DNA of 64,000 bases from Watersipora subatra (Eukaryota > Bryozoa > Gymnolaemata > Cheilostomatida > Watersiporidae), in NCBI RefSeq assembly GCF_963576615.1, contig NC_088709.1, forward strand, positions 13,894,764 to 13,958,763, written 5' to 3'. The notes beneath the pieces were generated by a model, which ran no database searches, was not told where the DNA came from, and was given only the letters and a program-made list of their open reading frames with translations. Below, one piece after another: positions 1 through 11,000 of this stretch (its first letter is position 1; each line of letters starts with the position of its first letter). A program made the translations under genes and the position numbers.

Positions 1-282
1 GCTCGGCGGCATATGTTCACATATAAGCTGCATTGCTAAACATAATCGCGTAATCAAATAAAATGTTCGCTCGCCATGCCGTTTCTATAATGGTGACTTT
101 CACCAATATAGTGCATTTCGAGAAGGTTCTGCCTTCGGCCTTTTGCGAAATTTGAACAGCGCTAAACTATTGCAATGCCGCCAGCAACTACCAGCGGTAC
201 CTGGCGCGTAGGTTCCCATTTCACCACTAATAGCCTGCGGTGCTGTCGCCGGTGCTTTGCAACGTATAAGGGAACCAGGCTT
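1..282 (-). mobile_element. Harbinger-like MITE, 5'-truncated by window edge
   Basis: This is a non-autonomous DNA transposon. It is the reverse-orientation relative of the element at 26798-27113: shared blocks include the stretch around 225-260 (CTGCGGTGCTGTCGCCGGTG) and the terminal motif GGGAACCAGGCTT at 271-283. The other terminal inverted repeat lies before position 1. No coding capacity is seen. Assignment to PIF/Harbinger rests on the 3-bp target duplication of a similar element at 41754-42206 and is inference. Confidence 0.6.
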
Positions 283-285
283 TAG

Positions 286-745
286 GGGCCCCAAGGACAC
301 CTCCTACACCATGTAATGCAGTAAGGCTAATAGGGTTCTCAAGGTACCTCCTATACATTAACAAGGCTAATCCTGTCATTAACCTTGTAACACACCAAGA
401 CTAATAAGGGACCCCAAGGACACCTCCTACACCATGTAATGCACTAAGGCTAATAGGGTCCTCAAGGTACCTCCTATACATTAACAAGGCTAATCCTCTC
501 ATTAGCCTTGTAACACACCAAGACTAATAAGGGACCCCAAGGACACCTTCTACACCATGTAGTGCACTAAGGCTAATAGGGTCCTCAAGGTACCTCCTAT
601 ACATTAACAAGGCTAATCCTCTCATTAGCCTTGTAATACACCAAGGTTAATAATGGACCCCAAGGACACCTCCTACACCAAGTAATGCACTAAGGCCAAT
701 AAGGACACCAATGGTACCTTCTATACATTGTAAAATTAAGGCTAA
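286..745. repeat. 123-bp tandem repeat, about 3.7 copies
   Basis: Copies of CCCCAAGGACACCTCCTACA start at 289, 412, 535 and 658, an exact 123-bp spacing. Within each unit the shorter motif AAGGCTAAT recurs, so the unit is itself built of smaller degenerate repeats. The array abuts the MITE end at 282 and sits in the intron before the copine exon. No coding function is seen. Confidence 0.9.
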
Positions 746-864
746 TACGTGGTAGACACTAGTGTATTTCTTTCATCTGGTAACAAACTCTCATAATTGA
801 GCAAGAATATACATGCTGTAGAGTTGTCTGTTCTCTTAGTTTACCCGTCGATGGTACTTTGCAG

Positions 865-1046
865 GAATAACAGCTGAACGAGACATTGTACAGTTTGTAC
901 CTTTTCTGGAGTTCACAGCTAAGAGACCTGGAGACACCTTGATCTCTACAAAGGCTCGGTTAGCAAAAGAGGTTCTTGCTGAAATCCCCGAGCAGTTTAC
1001 ATTATATATGAAAGCGAGAGGTTGGTACCCTTGGTTATCATTCTAG
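865..1046 (+). CDS. Copine, last coding exon (partial gene)
   Basis: This is the C-terminal exon of a copine, a calcium-dependent phospholipid-binding protein with two C2 domains and a C-terminal copine (vWA-like) domain. It follows an intron ending TTTGCAG at 864 and starts two bases into a codon. The reading frame gives AERDIVQFVPF, then LAKEVLAEIPEQF and an amphipathic tail, ending at the TAG at 1044-1046. The AARDIVQFVPF and LAxxVLAEIPxQ blocks are the hallmark end of copines 1-9. The earlier exons are outside the window. The paralogue number cannot be decided from this piece. Confidence 0.9.
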
Positions 1047-1347
1047 TCAACCGCTGTTATGCTCTTCCATATTCCCCAACGCTTGTTACGCAGCTGAGCA
1101 CTTGCTAATAATTGTCAAAAATGAGTTGGCTGTTGCTCTTTTCTTTTTAAAATCATAGCATTGTTATATGTGTAGCTGTATTATATTATACGTGTGGACA
1201 TCACTTGAAGGCAACATTTTAAATATATTTCGTTATATTTATTCTACATTTATGTGTATTAAAGTAAATATTTCACTTTGGCTAAGTTTCACATTTGATA
1301 TGTTGTAATAATCGAAATTGTAATTTTTACTGTTGTTGGACTTGCAC

Positions 1348-1353
1348 AATAAA
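1348..1353 (+). promoter_or_regulatory. Poly(A) signal AATAAA of the copine gene
   Basis: This is a canonical AATAAA 302 bp after the copine stop codon, followed by a T/G-rich stretch (GTTCGGTTCTGTTCTG). It is the first canonical hexamer downstream of the stop on this strand. Confidence 0.6.
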
Positions 1354-1742
1354 GGCTTCTGCAAAAGACCTGTTCGGTTCTGTTCTGTTATGGGACATTT
1401 TTCTACCCATATGAACAATTTCTTTTAATAATATATTCTGTGACTGTTGAATTATGTTTCAAAGCTTAACCGCTAGTAGTTTATTATTTACTTCCAGTTT
1501 ATCAAACACCTCTGTAAGGCTTGTTTATCTGCACTCTTGCCTCTCTTCTCCAGGTATTAAACCCCGGCCTCCTCTTGACCGAACCTCATCTCTTGCTTCT
1601 GGAATCGGTCAGCCAGCGAGGTAGATGAGACAACTTCAGATTGAGAAGATAATCAGAATGTGTCCCGTTAGTTAATCATAACGATGGACCTGTATCAGCT
1701 ACTGATGCTGGCCTCGGCTCTTATTTTAATCTTAAACTTACT

Positions 1743-1958
1743 GCAGAGTTATGAGAGACCTGGATGGTCATGAGCCTTCCTCTGCTACTCCTGTCTGCAG
1801 AGTTATGAGAGACCTGGATGGTCACGAGCCTTCCTCTGCTACTCCTGTCTGCAGAGTTATGAGAGACCTGGATGGTCACGAGCCTTCCTCTGCCACTCCT
1901 GTCTGCAGAGTTATGAGAGACCTGGATGGTCACGAGGCCTCCTCTGTTACTCCTATCC
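1743..1958. repeat. 54-bp minisatellite, 4 copies
   Basis: Units start at 1743, 1797, 1851 and 1905 with only a few substitutions. The period is a multiple of three, so stop-free frames run through it on both strands (an 18-residue repeat on +). No splice sites or conserved protein features accompany it, so it is called non-coding. Confidence 0.9.
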
Positions 1959-2005
1959 AATGCATAGCAAGTATTTTAGTAACAACTTCGGTTACCTTTG
2001 TCTAG

Positions 2006-3829
2006 AAACCGTTTCATTGCACACTTAATTTCCAATCTTTTTTGTTTTGAACATGTTGTTTTTCAAAACAAATAGCATGCATAATATTATTCCTAATATT
2101 TGAGTTCAGTAAGTAGGATGTCTGAGTGCTTTGGGATCATACAATAACTAGTATTTTCCAGTTTACAGAGCATTATGAAGTCTTTAGCTGCCAATTCTTA
2201 TTACAAAATTTATACATTATTTAACGACCCTCAAGCAGCTGGTGAATTAATATATGTGGGAGTTGAATTATACCTCAATTTTTATATCCTAGTGTACATG
2301 AAACTCTTCATGAACACACAACCATTTCATATTGCTATAGACGGCAGTTTTCTTCCAACTTGCATTCGATTTTAACTTCCTGGATAGCCACCAATTCATA
2401 TTTTCTTTTTTTTATTTTTATGTGCATCATCCGAAGGAATCTTCAATTTCCCGAGGTTGCTAGCGCATTACTAACTTGTGATCAGCATTCATAACATTTT
2501 TCTACACTTAAAGAGGATTATTCTTCTTACACCTTTCTGTCACATTTTGTTCTTGCTGTGTAATAAACATACTGAAGCATGACAGTTCCATGTTGCTCAG
2601 TACTCTGACGGTCTATAGTTCACCTCTAGAACACCGGTGAATGGTGTCTGTTCGTTCATTAGCTGGTTCATCAACTGTATGTTTTCATTCACTCACGTAT
2701 GAACTAATGAAAGAGTTTTATCATCATATTTGCCAAACCCTCTGTTGCCATAGAAGCGAATTTTGTCATTTTTAGCCATTTATTAGGTGAAAGCAGCCGC
2801 AGTTTAATGGTCTGGAATGCCTGTCATGGTTGGGGGTTCATTTCCCAAGAAAGGCCACTGGTGGTGACAGAACTGAAATTCATCTTTAAATTGCCCCCTG
2901 CAACTGGTCATGTCTCCAGTCGTCGAGGCTTCCTCGCCATTGGACTCAGACATGTCTAGCCAAGATCGCAGAGTCATTGTTTGTACAATAATACGATTGA
3001 AAAACCATACACAGTCTCTGATTGCAGTAGGCTGAACAGGCATCAGATTTAAAGGTATTGGTCACACTATAGAAGTTTGTGGATATCTCCTGAGTATAAT
3101 AGAAAATGTTTGTCCATCTCTGGACACTTCCAGTAGCTGTATTTATTGTAAATTAATATGTTTTTAAGTCTATGTTAAATAATTTAATGCTTCGAGTAAA
3201 TTATTTAAAACAATGAAGGAATCAGTAAGATTGGCATTGAAGAATAACCTATCAAAGTATGACCCCTTATCATGGGAACTGACTAGACTAAACTCAGTAT
3301 TTTATTTTCCCCTATCATTGCTGCAGCTTCATATTCACATGAGATTTACTTGGGATCTTTCTGGCTGACTGTAGAAACCATTTAGTCTGAGCACATCCTT
3401 TTCTTCTGAGAGTTTTAATTACAATCAAGTTTTGTCGATTTTAATCTTCAAACATCTTGACAGTCAGATCACCCAAACTACAAAAAAATCTCAAATGAAA
3501 GAAAAATATCAATATTTTTGATGAAATCAATCAAGTTTTGTTTTAAGGTCCAGCTAAAATCTGTTGCAAGGTATTAGTATTATTAGACATTGACTTGGGC
3601 AGTTCGCAGGAGACCACCATATTCTGCTGTAGTCTATTTTAATAAACCATATTTTGCTGTATTCATTTTAATATTTAAACCTTGGGCGTTCCTAGCGGCG
3701 TGCCAAAATGGCGGGATGCGAAGGTGCAAGACTAATTTGGTAACTTTTCGTTTGGCTTTAAGTTTACATGTACGGACAACCCTCGTTTGTTCAGACTAAT
3801 ACAGACTGAGTCATGTCCAGATATTAAAA
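2006..3829. other. Spacer without recognisable genes
   Basis: AT-rich sequence with only short chance frames. No coding exon, RNA gene or transposon end could be supported. Confidence 0.5.
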
Positions 3830-4505
3830 ATTGAGTACTGTACAGTACATTAAACAGCATATATTGTCTCTTACACATACTCTTAGGTTACAATATGGTA
3901 CAATATGCATATACAGTATACATGAGAGATTAAAATATGGTTATACCTACAATAGGGTACAGTACAGTAGTAATAGCAGTAACAACAACAACAGATGAAA
4001 ACATCCATTAGCAAGGTGAGTGAAAAACTGACAAGAAACTATGAACACATGTTCCTTGCATCTTCTGTCGCTAGAGCCACATATCGGTTAAAGTTGTCAT
4101 TCCTAGGACAGCCACATCTGAAAATTCAGATCTCGATCCAGATCAATGACAGACTAGACCCAAACATTGAAAAAGTTTGGATATTGAGAGTACTGTCCTG
4201 TATATTAAACCGCCTATCTAGTCTCAAACACATACTCCTAAGCTACAATATAATACAATATGCATATACAGTATAAATGAGAAAGTAAAATATGGTTATA
4301 CCTGCAGTAAGGCGCGGTATAATATTAATAGCAGTAATAATAGCAAACGAAACTTACAGTATAAGACTCTGACGGAAGTTCAAGCGCACGCATCATTTGT
4401 GTCATCTGTTACGAAAGCCATCAATAAATCTAAGTTGTCATTTTTTGGACAAACGGCTGCATCGGACAATCGTTCAGACCTCAGATGTTATCTAGACAAC
4501 TGAAA
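3830..4505. repeat. Direct duplication of about 355 bp
   Basis: The segment beginning AGTACTGTACAGTACATTAA near 3833 recurs, diverged, from about 4187. Both copies carry ACAATATGCATATACAGTAT and AAATATGGTTATACCT at matching offsets. The second half of each copy also matches (AAGTTGTCATTCCTAGGACA in the first, AAGTTGTCATTTTTTGGACA in the second). The divergence suggests an old tandem duplication. Confidence 0.75.
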
Positions 4506-4555
4506 GTCTAAGGAATTGAAGTTCGGCGAAGTGGTGGCTTAGTGGACTTTTGTCG

Positions 4556-4712
4556 ACTGTATATGTGTCTGTATGTTTGTGTGTCTGTATGTTTGTGTGT
4601 CTGTATGTTTGTGTGTCTGTATGTTTGTGTGTCTGTGTGTTTGTGTGTCTGTATGTCTGTCTGTATGTTTGTGTGTCTGTATGTTTGTGTGTCTGTGTGT
4701 TTGTCCGTCTGT
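4556..4712. repeat. Microsatellite-like TGTGTGTCTGTATGTT array
   Basis: A nearly pure 16-bp TGTG/TCTG-type simple repeat in about nine copies. Long open frames on both strands here are a trivial result of the composition. Confidence 0.9.
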
Positions 4713-5629
4713 GGGTCAAGTGCTCCGTTGCAACTAACAGGCTAAAGTCGTAGCTTCATAAAGGGTAAAGGTAGTGTCAGGAAATATGCCTCTTCAGTTA
4801 ATTATTAGCTTAGAAACGCACATTCCTTGTCTTTAATGAAGAAGAACAATTTACTTGCAGTTTCCTGTTGGTAAGGCTGGAATGAAATAAGTTAATTGTT
4901 TTTCACCTGAATAGCTACTTAGAGTTAGCAATGTGCAAATAAAAAGCGAGATTAAGAATGTGCTGAGGGTACAGTAGTGCTCTCTTGCTATGTCAAGGAC
5001 AGTTGGAGTTGTATTCTCTGGCTACTGTTTGTGATTATTGTAGAATAACTACTAATACATGATTTGAAGTTAAAACCCCTAGTTGAGAAAAGGAACCAAT
5101 AGGGTGAAGTTAGTCTCATAAAAGGTCGTGGTGGGTTCATGCAGGACATCTGATTTTAGATATTCGTTTACGTCATTAGTAACTTTGAGCTACACTTTTC
5201 CACCTTCGTTGAGGTCAAGGTAATAAGTTTTTTTTATCAATATTAGTAAATCATATGTTGTCGTTGCATGTATGTACTCCTAAGTGCTGCATTTTCAACC
5301 TTTTTGGCTGATTTTGTCCTAATTTAAGACGGATTGTTCCATACCATCGGCAGGTTGGCCAAAATATTTAATTTCAAAACTCCATTGGTTTTGAGGATCA
5401 GCCTCTTAAACAGCCATCTGATGAGAAACTCAGGAATGTGCTTTTGCATGTGTAAAGCACAATTGTTCTCAATGAATACGATTGACAATTTTCATTGACA
5501 ATCTATGTGAGCACTTTGGGCTATCGTATTGAAAACGAACTAGATTCTTGGCAACACCGGACTAGATACTAGAATACACTGGAATAGTAAGAATTGAAAG
5601 TGGTAATATTAGTGTATGTGCGTGCTGTT

Positions 5630-6227
5630 TGAATACATGCTAGCTGGTCAAGTCAAAACACCTTTGAGCCTTTCAGAGATGCACCTGTTATCTATACATG
5701 CTAGCTGGTCAAGTCAAAACACATTTGAGCTCTTAAGAGATGTACTTGTTCTCTCTATATGCTAACTAGCCAAGTCAAAACACCTTTGAGCTCTAAAGAG
5801 ATGCACTTGTTCTCTCTATATGCTAACTGGCCAAGTCAAAACACCTTTGAGCTCTAAAGAGATGCACTTGTTCTCTCTATATGCTAACTAGCCAAGTCAA
5901 AACACCTTTGAGCTCTAAAGAGATGCACTTGTTCTCTCTATATGCTAACTAGCCAAGTCAAAACACCTTTGAGCTCTAAAGAGATGCACTTGTTCTCTCT
6001 ATATGCTAACTGGCCAAGTCAAAACACATTTGAGCTCTAAAGAGATGCACCTGTTATCTATACATGCTAGCTGGTCAAGTCAAAACACATTTGAGCTCTT
6101 AAGAGATGTACTTGTTCTCTCTATATGCTAACTTGTCAAATCAAAACACATTTGAGCTCTAAAGAGATGCACCTGTTATCTATACATGCTAACTGGTCAA
6201 GTCAAAACACCTTTGGAGATGCACTTG
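5630..6227. repeat. 61-bp tandem repeat, about 10 copies
   Basis: Each unit contains CCAAGTCAAAACACCTTTGA, then GAGCTC and a TTGTTCTC or TGTTATC segment. Central copies (about 5760-6000) are nearly identical while outer ones diverge, the usual pattern of unequal exchange in the middle of an array. Confidence 0.9.
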
Positions 6228-6788
6228 TGGGTCTGTTTGACAGTTTGTTTGTGTTGATCTACCGTTCACTAGGCGGACCTAATCAATATACGTACATCAG
6301 CAGCATTATTTATACAAGCAACAGTAACTGAGTGCAAGTTCAAATAGCTCATCTTCACAGTCTTCCAGCTCCTATTAATACTGGAGTGACAAAATGAAGG
6401 GTTGGGTTTTGAGGGGCCTTAATGTTCGCAACACATGCCTTAACGCTATTTATCTCATGGGCAGACAAACACAAAGGTCATCCGAGAGTATAATTTGATG
6501 GGAACTAGACAATGAAAAACAGACAATACACGCTTCGTATTTGTTTCACTAATAGTTATTTAGTTCTTGTAGCTTAGCGAAATTTCAGCCCAAAATTTAT
6601 TCAAGCGCACATGCACAGACTATCCTATCCCATTGCGTACCCCTTCAATCCTCAGGCTATGACCAAGCACTAACATGTTATTGCTTTTTAAACTGTATTG
6701 AGAAGAATTTAAAATAGGTCGAGTTCTCACATGCTACTCGTAAGGAAAGGGTTAAATATTGTACTAGAAAATACAATATGTTGTAGCT

Positions 6789-7020
6789 AGATCTTTGGAA
6801 TTCTGCGTAACGCAAACTGGGTCAGTTGTTCTGCTGGAGCGCTGCTTACCGCAATCTGGGTCAGCTATTCCATGGCAGCACTATTTACCACAAACTGGGT
6901 CAGTCGTTCTATCGGAACACTATTTACCACAAACTGGGTCAGTCGTTCCATTGGTATGCTGCTTACCGCAATCTGGGCTATCTGTTCTGCAGAAGCTCTG
7001 TTTACCATAAACTGCTCTGC
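6789..7020. repeat. 39-bp tandem repeat, about 5.8 copies
   Basis: The CTGGGTCAG or CTGGGCTA anchor recurs at 6817, 6856, 6895, 6934 and 6973, exactly 39 bp apart. The period is a multiple of three, which explains two overlapping open frames here. Not called as coding. Confidence 0.88.
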
Positions 7021-7029
7021 TCTCTTTGC

Positions 7030-8010
7030 TTCAACTAACTATTGACGATGTCAGCATTCCGCAAGCAGATCAATTGAGTTCAGGATTACTAGAGCCACTA
7101 AATTGGGACAGAACAAGCTACACCTTACCAAGTATTAATGCTTTATTCAAGCTATTAGCTGCCTTTAAACAAACATACATCATATGTATTCAGAAACATT
7201 TTGTAACATAAATAAAGCTTGTTGTGATCAGGGCATGTCTCATGTTCAAACAAACATAAATGAATGGTTATTGGTCATATGACCAACTAGGGGATGGATG
7301 GCATTACATTATTTTGAATAGGTCGGAGAACGCGTGCAAAGACCACGCCTATTATTACATAGCTCGTATTGATTCACTAAAAGCCTATAGAATAATCCTA
7401 TCGCTCTATTGTTTGTCCACTTTAATTTCACCTGACGTTGAGCAATATAGGATATTGTGGAAACTAACTAGTAAGAGAGGTCGTGGCCTCAGCATAAAAC
7501 TATGCTATAACTTACTGGATGTGTGTGAATAGGAAATTACACGTAAATGGGAGATAAAGTTAGAGGTAAGTGGAACCAATGAGCTCTTTAACCTAGTAAT
7601 ACTTTAAATAGTCTATTAAGATTGTTAGAAGTCTGATTGTCTTGAAATAACTGATTCAGCATAAAGACTGTGCTCCCTGGTTTTGAAAATGTTTCATAGC
7701 AGTGATTCGTTGTTCAAGCCACCGCACGGTTATTTTTTGTTGAAGCGTCGCTGAAATGGCTAGCTGAAGTCACCGTCTTGCTTTTCTAGCATAAAAATAC
7801 ATTTGAGGAGTTTACACCAGTAAGCTTTCGGCTATTTAGATTCAGTTGGTTGCATCAGCATGCTTGATTCTTATCTTTTGTGAGTGCTTTGGCTAACTAG
7901 TTGATCGTTTACCGTGAGGCGTAAGAAGCCTTAGCTAGGTGATAAGCTAAAATATCAGTCTAGCTGAGGATTGGCGAGCTAGGAAGCCATGTGAATTTGT
8001 TTTCTGCAAA
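7030..8010. other. Upstream region of the PTB-domain gene
   Basis: No coding exon, RNA gene or transposon end is supported. This span should contain the promoter and 5' untranslated leader of the gene starting at 8011, but I cannot place a transcription start from the sequence. Confidence 0.4.
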
Positions 8011-11000
8011 ATGAGAGCTAACAATTTGCATGGTAAGTAATGTTGCTTGTAATGGACATACCGCAGGTAGATCTGCTAATGAAAATGTCTTTATGTAATT
8101 CTGTGTCGCAGGGAAGCTTAACCAGATTGACTGGTCCAAGTCAAACCAGGTCGCTATAAACATTAACAGACAGAAACACAGGCAAGAGGCTGGCAGCAGG
8201 GATCGACCAGCACCCAATCAAATATCGCGAGACAACCGATCAAGAACTGGTGTCACCTCAAGTCAAAATGACGACTCTGACATACCTATCAACAGATATC
8301 GCAGCGTCGTGGCGCCTGTCAAATCAGGTGACAAAAATATTGTGTTGGTAAAATAGAGTACTAAGGTCAACTTTGCATGCATGCTAAGCTGTCTTGTGGA
8401 ATGACCTTGACTTACCCGGACTTACTTTCACAAATTATCTCTCCTCTCCTAACTTCATCTTGTCACATTTTAGCACAAAACGCATGTTCTTAAAAGCATC
8501 TTCTAAAAGGGTTTTATACCAGAAGTGGCGGCACATCCTAATGAAAGTTAGACACTATTAATTCCGAATGAGTAATATCAGCGATCAAAATGTGCTATGA
8601 TCGCTCAATGTTAGTTGACAGAGAACTTTCTGAGGGTGGCCACTACAAGCTGCTTTGACAAGTGAATTGTAAGAAAAAGTTGAACCCTAATTGTAGGTCG
8701 GGAAGAAGAGCGAGTGATCACCCAACGAGCTTCTGCAGAAGTGACGAAGCGAAAAGGCACACGGCATTCTGCTAAAGGAAGTGATAGCGGTGAAGATGGA
8801 AACCCTGTGTATGTTGGATATATTGGCTCCTTGAATATCCCCCATGACAGCATGTCAACAGGTGAGTGTCTAGCACGACCCGCATATTTATAGGTGAACA
8901 GTTCATTTTGGAAAAATATATTTGGCAAGCGAGTGCCTACCATGACGGCATGTTCATAGGTGAACAGTCCTTATGACAGCATGCCAATAGGTGAGTGTCT
9001 ACTTTGTAGGTGAAGAGTTCATATGACAGCATGTCAACAGGTGAGTGTCTGCTACAACGACATATCGATAGTTTAATAGCTCATATGGTAGCATGTCAAC
9101 AGATGATTGTCTGCCATGCAGCATGTCTATAATTGAACAGTTTATATGACAGCATATTGACAACTGAGTGTCTGTCGGGACAGCATATCTATTAGTGAAT
9201 AATTCATATAACAGCATGTTGATAGGTATGTGGCTACCATGGTAGCCCATCTATAGATGAGCAGCTCATAGAACAGTGTGTCGATAGCTAACTATTTGAG
9301 TGTCTCCAATGACAGCTGTCGACAGATAAGCAGTTCATATGATAATATATTCACATGTAAGTATTTTTTGTGACAGCATGCTAACAACTAGGCATTTCAT
9401 AAGGCAGCTTATTCAAAGGTGAGCAGTTCTTATGAAAATATTCTACTGGCAAGTACCTATCACGGCAGCGTGTCTAGATGTGGGCATTCTATATAACATC
9501 ATGGCTTCAGGTGAGCATCTCTCATAACCGCATGCCTGCAAGTTAATATTTCTTCAACTACATGAGCATGTAGACCTGCAGATAATTTTTGTGACAGCAT
9601 GCTTCAGATAAGAGGTCATTTACATATGAGCATGTCATAACAGCTTGCAGCAGGTTGATATTCTCAACATGGGCATATATGAAAAACTCTATGGGCAGTA
9701 TGACAACACAGTTCTATATTGATTCAATTCAGCTACTCCTGTGTGAGTTAGTGGCTTGATAAATGCTGATAGTGAGTCGGTAATTCTGGTCTCTTTGATA
9801 AGAGTGCAGGTGTATGCTTAGCCTGGCACGCGCCTCAGCGTTACAAGTGAACATGTTACTGATTTAGTTAATAGTCACCGCATACCGTGCTGTCTAATGA
9901 AAAGTGATTGACATAGCCGAGTTTCCTTAACTTAAGGCTTTAGAGCCATGGCTATTCTTCATTTGCTACAATATTGGTTGGGAAGGGGTGAACTTCCTTA
10001 ACAACTCTGCAGTTTTTCTTCCTGTCAAATTTACTTAAGAATAATACCCATAGAGTTACTTCAACAACTTGAGGCTGCATGCTATAATAGAGCAAGCTGC
10101 TATAATATAGCAAGCTGTTATATTATAGCAGCTTGCTATAATATGGCAAACTGCTACATTATAGCATGCAGTTGTAGTAATGATTAAACTAGCACCTGGA
10201 CTGTAGGCAGGGGTTTGAGGACACTGATACTACATCCTGGTAAAGCTGGCTTCATGTGTAAATCTATCATTGATTTTGATTGAGTTAGTTGCTTGATGTA
10301 TTTACTCAGCGCTGCGCCAAAAAAATGACATAATTATTTACGTTCAAGTGCAATTGAAGTGTTATTCTGTCAACTAATAAATAATAAACTTAAATAAATT
10401 AATGAACTTTATTTATTGTTTCCTATGCCACAGATATAAGCTGATAATATATATATTATGACAAATATATACCTTTGATAAGTAATTAATGAATTTTATG
10501 GTTATCCTATGTCACAAGTGATAGTACCGAGCGAGAATAATAACATGAGAGCTACTAATGTTGTTGCTATACTACTTTAAATGAAAATTAAAAACTTTTT
10601 CTTTGTTTCTGAGTGACATCGTAAAGGTCAAAACATTCACCTCAGGCAATAGTATGTAACATGAGACTAGTAGCCTTAAGACCCTTACTCAAAAGGGTTT
10701 TCCAGATATGAAATAAAGACTTACTGACTGTTGACAAGTTATAAGCTCCCAATACCTCACCATAGCTAAACTCAGGTGAAACCACACTGACTGTAGATTT
10801 CTGGATACATTTTATTATAACTCTGTTATTATAAAACAGAGAAATGTAGCAGACTGGGGCACCACAGGCAGCAACAGACTAAAAAGCTTTAGAACACAAC
10901 AAGCCTGCTCTTGTTGTAGTTTTTGTTTTGTAAAAAATAACAAAATATCTCAGGGAATAATATTTAACATCATTTTGAAGGTAAATTTAGCATTAAAAAT

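Noticed and set aside
1751-2005. Repetitive open frame on + (and its counterpart on -) over the 54-bp array
   Set aside because: A repeat whose period is a multiple of three keeps frames open by chance; no splice sites, start context or conserved tail.
4492-4753. Cys/Val-rich and Thr/His-rich open frames on both strands
   Set aside because: Pure product of the TGTG/TCTG simple repeat.
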